64,000 bases of DNA from Stenogyne calaminthoides (Eukaryota; Streptophyta; Magnoliopsida; Lamiales; Lamiaceae), in NCBI GenBank assembly GCA_037126765.1, contig JBBCBC010000033.1, forward strand, positions 8,136,085-8,200,084, in the 5' to 3' direction. The stretch's first letter is position 1. Every line of letters begins with the position of its first letter. A model generated the notes under the pieces. It saw only the letters and a program-made list of their open reading frames with translations. It was not told the origin of the DNA and made no database searches. Positions 34,337 through 45,738 of this stretch are shown here, in pieces. Made by a program: the position numbers and the translations under genes.

Positions 34337-34591
34337 TGTTGTTTTGTTTTAGTAGAGTAGAGATAAACCTTTGTATCTTGTACTCATGGTTTTGTGCTTT
34401 AATGAAAAGCTCTACTGATTTCTATTGATCAAAAAGATAATTTCTTATTATCTTACTGATTATTTGATGGTTGCTATTTACTTATTCTTACTTGCTATAG
34501 GAATTGAAACCTGATTAGATGATAGGTTTATTTCTGTTATAATTGCAAACTTGTAACAAGATGGTTTTGGCATCATCAAAAAGGGGGAAAT
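34337..34591 (+). other. E3 aORF 3' region and polypurine tract
   Basis: T-rich text with 'tttgtatcttgtactcatgg' and 'aatgaaaagc' (34401) looks like a plant polyadenylation region. The purine tract 'aaaaagggggaaat' (34578-34591) lies directly before the 3' LTR. Confidence 0.75.
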
Positions 34592-35712
34592 TGTTGGGAG
34601 ATGAATTTAATAAAGATTTTTATTAGATCCCAAAACCCCTGAGTATGACATGTTTCAGGACATCTTGGTAGTATAGGATCAGGTTTCAAATAGTTATTAG
34701 GATTCAGGACTATCTGCACCATGTATAGTCAGCAGATATAGTTCAGGTTAGGTTTATCAGATCTTGTCTGAAGAACTCAGAAGAATCCTGAAAACCAGCA
34801 GAGCCTGAAGATTGAAGATCCTGAAGACAGAAGATCCTGAAGAATAGAAGATCCTGAAGACTGTTTTTGTACTGACTCAAAAGACCCTAAACAAGCTACT
34901 TCGAGTTGAATAGTGTTTTGTTCATTATTAGTATAAACAAACAGAATGTTATACATTCGTGAACATTAAGGAACATATCAGTTCAGTGTGGTTGACTAAA
35001 ATAGAGTCGTTTTATATTTCTCTATTCAAAGGAAGGTTTCGACCAATGAGGAGGAGACAACAACGTACTATACTGACACTGAAAGTGACATATCTTTGAA
35101 GAAATGTAAGGACTGATATCTCCCAGTTCACAGAAGTTAGTGATTGGCTATGTGGCTGCATATTTCCTAATACATGCAAGGGTGTGTTCAAACCCTAGAA
35201 ATAGTCGTTCATCAATAACCAAAAGAGGAAACCCTTGAAGCTGTCTCTCCAACGGATAGTTTTTCAAAGGTAGACTCTTGGAGAGTTGCCTATAAATACC
35301 AGAGGCCTTGGACATTTCAAGGTTACGAAAAATCAAAGCAACTCCAGAGCTCATTCGTATTCAAGTAATCTTGTGAAGCACTCGAAACCCTAAGAAATTC
35401 CCAAGTGTTTCATCATTGAAGAGAGCTCATTTACTAAAGCCTAGATTTAAGAAATATTCAAAGCTTAGTTAGAGATATCCTAGCCTTTTACTTATGTTTT
35501 ATTGTAAAAGGATATCTCACCTTAGTTGGAAACCAACCAAAACCCAAACCCTTTCATTAGGTAGTTTGTGTGAGTAGTTTGTTGGAGAATTGAGAGTTGT
35601 AAAGAGTGAGTAAGCTGCTTGTGTTCAGCTTGAAAGTTTTATAGGAGAAGTTAGTAAGCTGCGTGTGTTCGGTCTAAAAGCTTGTGTGTGTTTAGTTAGT
35701 AAGCTGCAGTAG
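34592..35712 (+). mobile_element. E3 3' LTR, interrupted by E4
   Basis: Starts 'tgttgggagatgaat' and follows the 5' LTR closely, including the TATA at about 35288. It stops at 'aagctgcagtag', inside the tandem-repeat array, where E4 begins. The remaining ~650 bp of this LTR are not found to the right of E4. Confidence 0.93.
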
Positions 35713-37325
35713 TGTTAGAATTTAGAGGCATGTAAACACGTAATACATGCGCAGCGGATATTAAAGTTCACCAACAACGAACAGTTAATTGCATAATTAA
35801 ATACGAGTAAACGTAAACTGAATTCTTACAGCAATTTGTACACGGATTCCTCAACTATGGTATCCACGTAACAGTCGTTTACTAACTCGCACATATCTGC
35901 CAGTGTTGAATCCCCGAGATGAATTTGCTAGGAAAATTCTAACTTAGAGATTTTATGGAGAAAATATGAACTCACATAATATGAATTCCCAAGAGCTCAT
36001 ATATATAGGAAAGGCCCAACTTAAATCTTAAGTTAACCTTTATTAGGAAAAATCCTAATAAAATAAATCTTAGATTTATTTCCCACATATAAAATCTCTA
36101 CGGATTTAATTCCATGTATATCAAATCTCTACAGATTTGATTCCATATATATTAAATCCTATAATAATAATATTCCATTTATTATTGGAAATTCTATTTA
36201 AGTAAATCTAATTTAATTAAATAGTAATAATAATTAATTCCAAATTAATCCATTATTAATTAATTCTCCATAAATTAAATATTAAATCCAATTTAACATT
36301 TAATCAACCAACTATAATTAGTAAACAACCATTACTTGTTGTGTGACCCATAGGCCCTCATATATCGAGCGATTAGTCAAACTAACGATCTTAATTGAAC
36401 CCTAGACAATAAATCAGATATTTTCAATATATGAGGTACGCTTTATTTTGGGTAAAGTTTTATTTTTAATCAGAGAAATGCAACTACCACAGTAATTGAA
36501 ATATGGGCTATTACGATTTCCTCCTTTCATTATGAAGTGTCTATTCAAATAACTTAATCATATTATCTCTAATCACTAATTGATCATGTATGTCACACTT
36601 AGCCACAAAGTCTAAGTTGACGTGCATCGACAAAGGGGCACCAACTTAACCGACTTAGATCCAATTATGATGAGAAGATGAGTATTCTTTCTAAATCCAC
36701 ATTGAGGAATGAATCATATTCTTGGCTCAACTACCACGCATTATGTTGCACTTCCGTGATGAACCCAATCCAAGCCATATCTACCCGAGAAGGTGATTGG
36801 CGCGTCGTTCATGGTCAAAGTTCATCACTCCACACATGTCGTGCGTATTGACCTCAATTCAAATGAGTATCTCATCGCTCCCACTAACCGAGACACCCTT
36901 AGACATATATAGTGGAACTACATCAAACGGTTTCTCGGATGGGTATACCAATACCCTCTAAGGTATTTGTGCATCCATCATGAGATACCTAGTATCTCGT
37001 AGTAAGTGAGATCTTACTACACTCTCTAAGAGTATGATGCAGATCTCACACGAATCTCCATTGCATCATCAATATCCCATTCTTGATGATCCTTGATTGG
37101 GGCTATTTGAGAATCATGCTTAAGTCATCTGAGTTCTCACAACCTCAATGACAGCAATGACTCATGGGAACACTTGCATGAATAAATACAAACAATCAAA
37201 CATATTATTCAAACAAGTGTATTTTCATACATTAATATTAAATGAACTATAATATTAAATCAAACTGAATATCATCGAGTATTATCTCCTTGCAATAGTT
37301 TGTCTCAAGAACACAAACACTAACA
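35713..37325 (-). mobile_element. E4 3' LTR
   Basis: On the plus strand it runs from 'tgttagaatttagagg' to 'acaaacactaaca', about 1.61 kb. It is homologous to 43048-44074, with a TATA-like 'catatatatagg' at about 35998 (minus-strand promoter). It is flanked on the left by 'agtag' (35708-35712), the expected first copy of a target duplicate; the second copy is not found. Confidence 0.9.
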
Positions 37326-37337
37326 ATCTCCCACTTG
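37326..37337 (-). other. E4 polypurine tract
   Basis: The minus strand reads 'caagtgggagat' directly before the LTR start TGTTAGTG, a standard copia PPT. Confidence 0.8.
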
Positions 37338-38050
37338 GACAAGAGTCAATCACCTACATGTCTAAACCCCTAGACCATCAAATGTCTAGTGTGTACATGA
37401 ACACTCAGTGTCTTGGTGAAATGATCTTCCAAATTAAATATGTGGGAATACATTTGAATTCCATTTCTCTTATCCTTATGATCTCTCGGATCAAATGATA
37501 AGTCTAGGTACATGCTTGTTTTTGTTTGCTGATCTTGGTTCCTTTGCTTTCGCAATCGCACCAGCATTGTCTCAATACAACTTCATTAGATAATTGGCAC
37601 TCGGAACTACCCCTAGTTCTCTTAAGAACTATAAAATCCAGACAGCCTCCTTGTGGCTTCAGATACAGCAATGTACTCAACTTTGGTTGTTGAATCTGCG
37701 ATCGTTTTGCTTGGAACTATTCCAACTGACCACCACATTATTGAGAGTGAAACGTAACCTGACTATGTTTTGTAATCATCACAGTCGGATTGGAAACTTG
37801 TGTCAGCTTAACCAGACACTACTAGTTCTGACTGTCCACCAAAGACAAGAAAACATTCTTTAGTTCATCTGAGATATTTCAGAATGGTCTTGACAGCAAT
37901 CCAGTGATAGTCACTCGGATTCTGTTGGTATCTACCAGTGATGTAGTAACGTAGACCACGTTTGGCCTAGTGCAAGTCATGACGTACATGATTGACCCAA
38001 TTGCATATGCATATGAGACATCTTTCATGTGCTTGATATCAGCTTCAACA
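37338..38050 (-). pseudogene. E4 RNase H and connection region, decayed
   Basis: Minus strand near 37600-37720 reads 'DSTTKVEYIAVSEA' and, after a stop, 'ELGVVPSA', both RNase H landmarks. Near 37900-38030 it reads 'YAIGSIMYVMTCTRPNVVY', the connection region. Multiple stops are present. The join near 38050 comes right after the RT palm N-terminal part, so the segment with the catalytic YVDD loop has been deleted. Confidence 0.75.
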
Positions 38051-38560
38051 GAAGTCAAAAGGACTTGATAGCTTCATCAAATCGGATATTCCAACTCCTA
38101 GAAGCTTGCTTCAATCCATAAATGGATCTCTTTAGCTTGCATACTAGATTAGAATTTAACTTAGATGTAAAACCTTACGGTTGAGTCATAAACACTTTCT
38201 TATCAATGTTTCCATTGAGGAAAGCTGTTTTGACATCCATCTACCAAATCTCATAATCATAGTGTGCTGCTATCGCAAGTAAAATTCGAATGGACTTGAT
38301 CTTTGCACTAGTGTTAAGGTCTCGTCACAGTCAGTGCATTTACATTGACCATAACCCTTCGTTACCAACCTACCATTGAAGGTTTGTAATTTACCATTTG
38401 CATCAGTCTTACGCTTGAAGACCCAATCGCAACATATGGGTCTAACCCCTTTAGGCAACTCAACCAAGACCCAGACTTGATTGGTGTACATCGAGTCCAT
38501 CTCGGATTTCATGACTTCATGCCACCTCCCTGAATCAATATCTAATATTGCTTCAGAGTA
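38051..38560 (-). pseudogene. E4 reverse transcriptase, N-terminal part
   Basis: The minus strand reads 'RWHEVMKSEMDSMYTNQVWV', 'WVFKRKTDANGKLQTFNGRL' and 'TKGYGQ..CTDCDETLTLVQR', then 'MDVKTAFLNGNIDKKVFM' and 'SIYGLKQASRSWNIRFDEAI'. TAG and TAA stops fall near 38240 and 38190. The protein stops at the palm and the YVDD catalytic segment is absent, so this RT is dead. The sequence branch differs from E1/E3. Confidence 0.82.
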
Positions 38561-39932
38561 AGTATTAGGATCGTCTTTATCCGGTATGTCCACATTATCG
38601 AGTTCCTCTAAGAGGTTAATGTATCTAATGGGTGGATTACGATTCCTAATTAACTTACGGAGCTGTGGTTGTGCAGGCTGTACATTCTGATCGTGAAAAT
38701 TTTGTGGTGCATCGATTTCATCAATGTCCGAATAGTCTTCAAGAGCTACACTTTCAGATGCCTCTTGGGCGGGTGTTTGAACTATGTCATTCTCATTCAG
38801 CCCACTTGGAGGTTCTTGCACTAGCAAGCATACTCCAATTACGCTCCCACTGGCTGAAAGACGATCACCTAGTGAAAGACTCCCACCGTGAAAGTTGCTG
38901 AATGCTCCCACTGATTGCTTGTCATGTTGCTTTGACAAGATATCAATCTCTTTGTTAATTTGTGGTTCTTGAATTTCTTCAAGTTCTATCAGCTTCCGAC
39001 CTTGTTCCTTAAAGACATAGTCTTCTTCGAGGAACTTGGTCTGCCAAGAAACAATCACTGATTGTTTCTCAGGTGGATATAAGCAATATCCTTTAGTTTC
39101 CTTAGGATATCCCACAAAGTAACCCTTTTCACCTTTGGATTCCAACTTGTCGGTAAGCATTCTTTTCACAATCACGGGGCAACCCCATGTTTGATATGTG
39201 TAAAAGGTGGCTTCTTGCCACACCATAGTTCATATTTTACATGCTCAACCGATTTAGATGAAATCCTATTCAGAATGTAAATTGAGGTTTGTAATGCATA
39301 TCCCATAAGAATGTCGGAAGAGAGGAGAAGCTCATCATGGACCTCACCATGTCTAACAGGGTTCGATTTCTTTTCTAGGACACACCGTTCATCTGAGGTG
39401 TTCCGGGAGGAGTCCATTGTGAATGGATTCCATGTAACTTAAAATAATCAATGAATTCATGGCTAAGGTATTCACCTCCTCGATCTGATCGAAGAGTCTT
39501 GATACTCTTACCAAGTTGCTTCTCTATTTCAGCTTTATACTCTTTGAATTTCTTAAAAGATTCGGATTTGTGTTTCATAAGATACATATATCCGTATCTC
39601 AAGAAATCGTCAGTAAAAGTGATGAAGTAGCCGAAGTGACCCCTAGCTAGAGTGGGCAATGGTCCACAAAAATTGTTGTAGATCAACTCTAGAACTTCTT
39701 TGGCATGCACCCCTTTCCCAGAAAAGGGTCTGTTGATCATCTTGCCCATGAGATAAGATTCACAATCTCCGTAAGACTCACAGTCGAATGGGGTTAAGTA
39801 GTCTAACTTTCTTAACCTTGTAATTCTTTTCTCGCTTACATGATCAAGTTCTACAATGTCATAAGTAAGTCGGGTTTTCATGATTACTAAGTTTGAGTCT
39901 TTTATTTTGTATGTTAAGAACATCATATCCAT
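38561..39932 (-). pseudogene. E4 integrase
   Basis: Minus strand 39375-39932 carries 'LIYNNFCGPLPTLARGHFGY', 'ITFTDDFLRYGYMYLMKHKS' and 'IKTLRSDRGGEYLSHEFIDY', ending 'WTPPGTPQMNGVS'. The first Asp position reads Asn (family: Asp before 'CGP'). Positions 39172-39417 and 38561-39226 continue with 'YALQTSIYILNRISSKSV', 'TYQTWGCPVIVKR', 'KGEKGYFVGYPKETKGYCLY' and an acidic linker. A frameshift sits at the catalytic Glu region near 39390. Confidence 0.85.
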
Positions 39933-40330
39933 ATTGCAACAAATACATGTTGCGAGTAGTAGAAAGAACTAGATGACAATCATTAAGTTCAAATCTAAAA
40001 TCAAAGGGTAAGTCTAACATATAAGTCCCCAAACGTTCAGTTAGCAACTATTGCTTCATTTCCACGTGTAAGACGACTTCACCCACCCTAACTGTCCTAA
40101 GACACATGAGCCCCTTCACATTAGTGCAAATGTGAGAGCCAAATCCGGTATCCAATACCAAGTAGTTAGCGCTATTAGTGGACATGTTTATCTTAATAAC
40201 AAACATACATGTTCTAGTGCTAGAAGCACCTAGTGCCTTCTTTTCAGCAACCAAAACCTTATAGTCCTTCTTCCAGTGCCCTCTCCTGTTTATAGTAGAG
40301 GCACACATCCTTGTCTACCTGCTCCTTCTT
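39933..40330 (-). pseudogene. E4 protease and zinc-knuckle remnant
   Basis: Minus strand 40048-40308 reads a damaged zinc knuckle ('RRGHWKKDYK') and then 'NSANYLVLDTGFGSHICTN', the protease with the DTG active site typical of this branch (E1/E3 have DSG). Positions 39933-40047 read 'LGTYMLDLPFDF', the spacer to pre-integrase. Frames are interrupted. Confidence 0.78.
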
Positions 40331-40980
40331 TTGAACACCATCTTAGTGATAGTGAACTCAAAAGTCTTGAGCACGTTGTGAAGTTCAGGCATGGTCGCAT
40401 CCGTCTTATTCATATTGTAGTTCACAATGAAGCTAAAATATGAATCCAGAAGCAACTGAAGGATAGCATAAATGAAAACATTGGTCTTTTAGCTCAATGC
40501 CTGAATTACCAAGTTTATCAATTAGGCCTATCATCATAACCACATGAGGTTAAATCTTCCCTCCTTTAGATAACCGGCATCTGAACAGATCTCTCATCAC
40601 TTCATAAATCTCAGAATGAGATTCAGAATCAAAGAGATCCTTCAGATGCTTGAGCATCTAGAAGGGACCCATTTTCTCATGTTGCCTATGTATATTGGGA
40701 GTCATGCCGAGCAACATCACATACTGAGCCTGGGAAGCATCCTCTTGATGCTTCTTCTGAGCTGCTACGTCAAACGTGGCTGCCTCAGGGAACCAGATTC
40801 ATGGGTAACCTGGATTGGCGTGTCCAACACGTACTCAATCTTTTATTGCCTTAGCACCAAACACACGTTTAGGTGTCAATCCAGAAAATTTTGCCTAGCC
40901 AATTTGTTTGTTTCCAAAACACATCTCAATAACAGTTATATACAGTTATATATTTCAACTAACCAAGAGAAATAAAATAA
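40331..40980 (-). pseudogene. E4 Gag, heavily decayed
   Basis: Nucleotide-level match to E5 gag (20190-20806), with shared 'catggtcg...cgtcttattcatatt' and 'ctctcatcacttcataaatctc' words on the plus strand. No long open frame remains on the coding (minus) strand; the plus-strand frame at 40616-40975 is a shadow. Confidence 0.7.
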
Positions 40981-41535
40981 AACGGGAATTAAACACATAA
41001 TTCCTATTATCAATATTCAACAATCAAAATAAACGTGGTCTTTCTTTTGTGTTTATTTTATCTCAATTATTTTCACATACTCAACGACCTCATCGGAAGA
41101 GTACAAATTTATATTAGATATAAATTGTAATGGACTAGGATCAACATTCCTACTATTACAATATCTGTTTGGGCTGATTACTGCAATAGCATAACTGGTA
41201 AGTCTCCAAACCAATTGCTAAACTGCAATTCCTAGTTGATTGCCTTGACGTTCGTTTCCCTGCTTGGGCTGGTGAAACAAAGTCAAGTTGATTTATAACC
41301 ATCAAGCGGCGACACTACGTGTCCCTATAAAAGTCCCGTTAGATGTAGATACGAGGAAAAGACTTGGGCCTTAAATACTCATTGGAACGAAATCTCCGAT
41401 TTACTTTTAATCTTGATGGAAGGCATCGTTCAATTTAATGAGAATCATATTTTAGTGAGGAACGTTTTTAAAGGCGGGGTATTAATTGCTTAATCGAGAT
41501 CCAACATGTTAATCTACATCATATTTGAGCAATTA

Positions 41536-41644
41536 TTGGACGCCGCCTACCCAAACATGATTTTATACGGACTAACACTTATATGGGTGTCGTCTACCCA
41601 AACAACTAATACGATCCGACAATTATTGGGCGCCGCCTACCCAA
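41536..41644 (-). repeat. triple hairpin repeat in the E4 leader
   Basis: Three variants of TTGGGCGCCGCCTACCCAA at 41536, 41583 and 41626. The third is exact, the first has one change and the second several; 'CTACCCAA' is kept in all. Position and number match E5. Confidence 0.8.
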
Positions 41645-42384
41645 ACAATTATAATGCGGACTATAAATGAGTTAACAGAATATTTAAAATAAATAAATTA
41701 ACCAAGTGGGATTTAATGACCCTTTTAAAAAATTCTGAATTTCAAAATCCAATTTTAAATTCAATTTTAAAATTATTAAGCTTTAATAATTAATCCAATT
41801 AATTATTAATTATTAATTGGTCCAACCAATATTTCGATTTTGAAAAATAAACATCTTATTATTTAAAATCATATTTTAAGTGTTTTATTTATGAGAAATG
41901 CAATTTCAAAAATTGCATGGGAGGACCTAGCCAAATCCAATTTGCTAGATCGTCCTCTCTTCATCATCACCCAAATCCGGCAGCATCTAATCTGTCATTT
42001 GGGCCAACCGTTTCCAAAATCCAACAGCAGTTCATCAAACACAGTTTATTCAGAATTAATCCAATTAATTCTTCAACATATTCGAGTCTAACAAGGTGAC
42101 TAATTAGACAGTTCGAAGGATTATCAGCACAAAACAAAAAACAGTAGAAGGTTACAACAAACCGGCGCAAGGGGTGCAGCCGTGCACGTGACCATCATTG
42201 TATCAAAGTCCGCGTGGCGCCTCATCACCTCGTGGCTCGAGCGCACCCGGGTTAAACCCGTGCCTCGGCGCATGTGCGCGAAGCACCCCCACGACCTGAT
42301 TCAAGACCATGAGATGTCGCTGCCGCACGGAGCGGCACGTATCTTTACTCGAAAGCAAGAGAACGCGTCGCATCCGTCGGTTAG

Positions 42385-42530
42385 AGAGGAACATGGAACG
42401 CACCGCCAAGATTCGAAGACGAAACAGGGGACGCACCGCCACGAATTGAAACGAAACAGTGGCGCATCGCCACGAATCGCATCGAGACTGGTGTGCATCA
42501 CCACGCATCAAAAACGAACAGAGGAGCACT
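42385..42530 (-). repeat. ~35-bp GC-rich degenerate tandem repeat
   Basis: About four imperfect copies of a unit like 'acgcaccgccacgaat' then 'gaaacgaaacag' within the CpG-rich leader. A more degenerate relative is seen in E5 at about 22260-22400. Confidence 0.6.
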
Positions 42531-43034
42531 GCGTGAATCGCGTAAACGACCGTTGCTCGTTGCGTCGAGGAATCGCTCGACCATCGCGAAACGCGGCGTG
42601 AAGCCGCCATCTCCAGCAATGTCGCGGCCAACCGTCGCCAAGCGAAGCGGCGCCATGCAGATGATAAACGGAGCGGAATAGGGGCTGTCGATTGGGTTTT
42701 AGAAAACCCTAATCTAGAAACGATTCATACGAAGAAGACAAGAGCAAAGGCACCAAATCACAAAAACCAAGCAAGTGGAGTGACGCACTCTATTAAATCA
42801 AATAAGCGGTGGATTTCAAAACTTTTAATTAAAGCAATTTAATCCTTATTTTGAATTCCAAAGTCTTGCTTGCCATGTAGCCAATTTCATTGTATTTAAA
42901 TTTCAATTTAAACATATCGAAACAAACAATTGGTTACTGGGCATATATAATTGAAAAGATTTGTTCAAAATTTACCCACGTTGTAATTAGGTGCATACAC
43001 GCACGGAAATTTTGCAATTAATCAAGAGCCTGGA

Positions 43035-43046
43035 GCTCTGATACCA
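43035..43046 (-). other. E4 primer-binding site (initiator tRNA-Met)
   Basis: The plus strand has 'gctctgatacca', a perfect reverse complement of TGGTATCAGAGC, one base from the LTR edge at 43048. Confidence 0.92.
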
Positions 43047-43047
43047 C

Positions 43048-44074
43048 TGTTGGAATAGAGAGGCACGTAAATACGTAATACATGCGCAACGGAAATTAAA
43101 GTTCACCACCAACGAACAGTTAATTGCATAATTAAAACGAACAGTTAATTGCATAATTAAATATGAGCAAACGTAAACAGAATTCTTACAGCAATTCGTA
43201 CACGGATTCCTCAACTATGGTATCCACGTAACAGTCGTTTACTAACTCGCACAGATCTGCCAGCGTGGAATCCCCGAGATGAATTTGCTAGGAAAATTTT
43301 AACTTAGAGATTTTATGGAGAAAATATGAACTCGCATATTATGAATTCCCAAAAACTCATATATATAGGAGAGGCCCAACTTAAATCTTATGTTAACCTT
43401 TATTAGGAAAAATCCTAATAAAATAAATCTCTTAGATTTATTTCCTACATATAAAATCTCTACGGATTTAATTTTATGTATATCAAATCTCTACGGATTT
43501 GATTTCATATATATTAAATCCTATAATAATAATATTCCATTTATTATTGGGAATTCTATTTAATTAAATCTAATTTAATTAAATAGTAATAATAAATAAT
43601 TCCAAATTAATCCATTATTAATTAATTCTCCATAAATTAAATATTAAATCCAATTTAACATTTAATCAACCAACTATAATTAGTAAACAACCATTACTTG
43701 TTGTGTGACTCATAGACCCTCATATATCGAGCAATTAGTCAAACTAACGGTCTTAATTGAACCATAGACAATAAATCAGACATTCGAAATATATGAGGTA
43801 CGTTGCGAGGAAATGTGCAACTACCTGTAACTGAAAAATGGGCTATTACGATTTCCTCCTTTCATTCGCGAATACTCGATTAAGTCTTGAACATGATGAA
43901 GTGTCTATTCAAATACCATAATCATATTATCTCTAATTACTAATTGATCATGTATGTCACACTTAGGCCACAAAGTCTAAGTTGACATGCATCGGCCGAT
44001 GACTTAGATCCAATTATGATGAGAAGATGCGTATTCTCTCTAAATCCACATTGAGGAATGAATCTTATTCTTGG
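43048..44074 (-). mobile_element. E4 5' LTR (partial)
   Basis: Begins 'tgttggaatagagagg' and parallels 35713-36724. It stops at 'cttgg' (44070-44074), where another LTR begins. The rest (about 600 bp, starting 'ctcaactaccacgc' in the 3' LTR) is not found to the right. It carries a small local duplication ('gaacagttaattgcataatt') at 43105-43160. Confidence 0.88.
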
Positions 44075-45738
44075 TGATGGTCCCGGTGGGAAAACCCATT
44101 TTGCTAAATTTCATTCCATATAAAAAAAAGGGGGCAAGCGAGTGATTCCAGATTTTTGCATTTTAAGCTCATGTGTGTTGTGTTGCTTATAATCGAATGC
44201 GTATGACAAGTAAGAACATAAAGCAGTAAAGAACACACGATTTTATAGTGGTTCGGAGTCCAACTCCTACATCCACTCTTCCCTATCATCAGGGGCACCA
44301 ACTTAACCAACTGGACTTAGTTTNNNNNNNNNNNNNNNNNNNNNNNNNNNNNNNNNNNNNNNNNNNNNNNNNNNNNNNNNNNNNNNNNNNNNNNNNNNNN
44401 NNNNNNNNNNNNNNNNNNNNNNNNNNNNNNNNNNNNNNNNNNNNNNNNNNNNNNNNNNNNNNNNNNNNNNNNNNNNNNNNNNNNNNNNNNNNNNNNNNNN
44501 NNNNNNNNNNNNNNNNNNNNNNNNNNNNNNNNNNNNNNNNNNNNNNNNNNNNNNNNNNNNNNNNNNNNNNNNNNNNNNNNNNNNNNNNNNNNNNNNNNNN
44601 NNNNNNNNNNNNNNNNNNNNNNNNNNNNNNNNNNNNNNNNNNNNNNNNNNNNNNNNNNNNNNNNNNNNNNNNNNNNNNNNNNNNNNNNNNNNNNNNNNNN
44701 NNNNNNNNNNNNNNNNNNNNNNNNNNNNNNNNNNNNNNNNNNNNNNNNNNNNNNNNNNNNNNNNNNNNNNNNNNNNNNNNNNNNNNNNNNNNNNNNNNNN
44801 NNNNNNNNNNNNNNNNNNNNNNNTTTGGGTGTAAGATTTGTGTTGTTTCTATAGGAATACTAAGGAAATCTTTTAAGTAGCCTAAAAGCTAGAGGATAAG
44901 TACTCTATCTTAAGAACTATGGGATGAACACTTAAGAATAAATCTTGAATTTGTGTTCTTATGATGCGGAAATCTTGAGAGCTTGAGCTTGAGTATTATT
45001 TCGTTTTTCTTACTATGAAGGTTTGATCTCATATTTATAGGCCTAAATCGAACTAGCCGTTGGAGAATTCTAATTTCGATCTATTTTAGGTAGGTGCGCA
45101 AGATGGATTTGACGCTTCAGGGGACGGCATAGTCGAAAGCATGCAAGGTTGTCCTTTCTAGCCCGTTTGACTTTGAACCACTTTTCTCGGGATGTCGATT
45201 ACTCCGTATGTACATTGTCATCTTCTCATTAGCTATCAAATGCGATTAAAGCACTTGAATAAGCAACAAGGTTGACATTCTTCTTGTTGAAAACATTCCT
45301 CGTCTGGGATAACATGAAGGTAGTTATCGATGAAAATTAGTTGTCCAACGACCACTGATCTGGGATAATCTTTGAAGGTAGTCTTAGCACAACTTTCCGA
45401 CAACTTTTCCTTGTAGTCATTCGATGTAGGTCTTCGAATGGTCTTCGTCTTGAGTCTCTTACGCATATCTACTTGACCCTCTTGGATCTTCAACATATCT
45501 GCCTTGACCATCGGATCTTGACATATTTGATCTTCAAGTTAGCTGATCTTCTGATCTTTAAGACTTAACCTATACATATTGAGTTCCCCCTCAATATGTG
45601 ACCTAAATGTTACTTCGGTTGTCTATACATTTCAATTTGGTCATCTTATCGCTAATCTATATCATCGATCGTGAGTAGGGTCTGGTCTATTACATTATCT
45701 GTTTTGGAACTTCCATCGAAAATACAAATTTCCCAACA
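44075..45738 (-). mobile_element. LTR inserted in E4, containing an assembly gap
   Basis: Plus strand from 'tgatggtcccgg' to 'aaatttcccaaca'. It is closely related to the solo LTR at 11195 on the left side ('agtgattccagattttt') and to the E1/I LTRs on the right ('tattgagttccccctcaat'). No internal coding sequence is seen, so it is solo or the edge of an element lost in the gap. The right flank 'gatat' does not match the left flank 'cttgg'. Confidence 0.75.
44324..44823. other. 500-N assembly gap
   Basis: Exactly 500 Ns, a conventional placeholder of unknown true length. It starts after 'ctggacttagttt' and ends before 'tttgggtgtaag', precisely the interval that holds the ~55-bp tandem array in the related solo LTR (11455-11640). 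Confidence 0.98.

Larger units (their letters stand above)
40981..43034 (-). other. E4 long untranslated leader
   Basis: About 2 kb between PBS and gag, far longer than the ~110-125 bp leaders of E1-E3. Homologous to the E5 leader. From the PBS side it contains an AT-rich part, a CpG-rich part (42170-42690) with a minisatellite, another AT-rich part and three hairpin repeats close to gag. Open frames at 42182-42631 on both strands follow from the GC-rich composition and share no protein motif. Confidence 0.65.

Noticed and set aside
42182..42631. ~140-codon open frames on both strands
   Set aside because: GC-rich minisatellite of the E4 leader; both strands are open by composition and no motif is seen.
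44248..44880. Open frame spanning the N gap
   Set aside because: Mostly unknown residues; the real sequence is an LTR.
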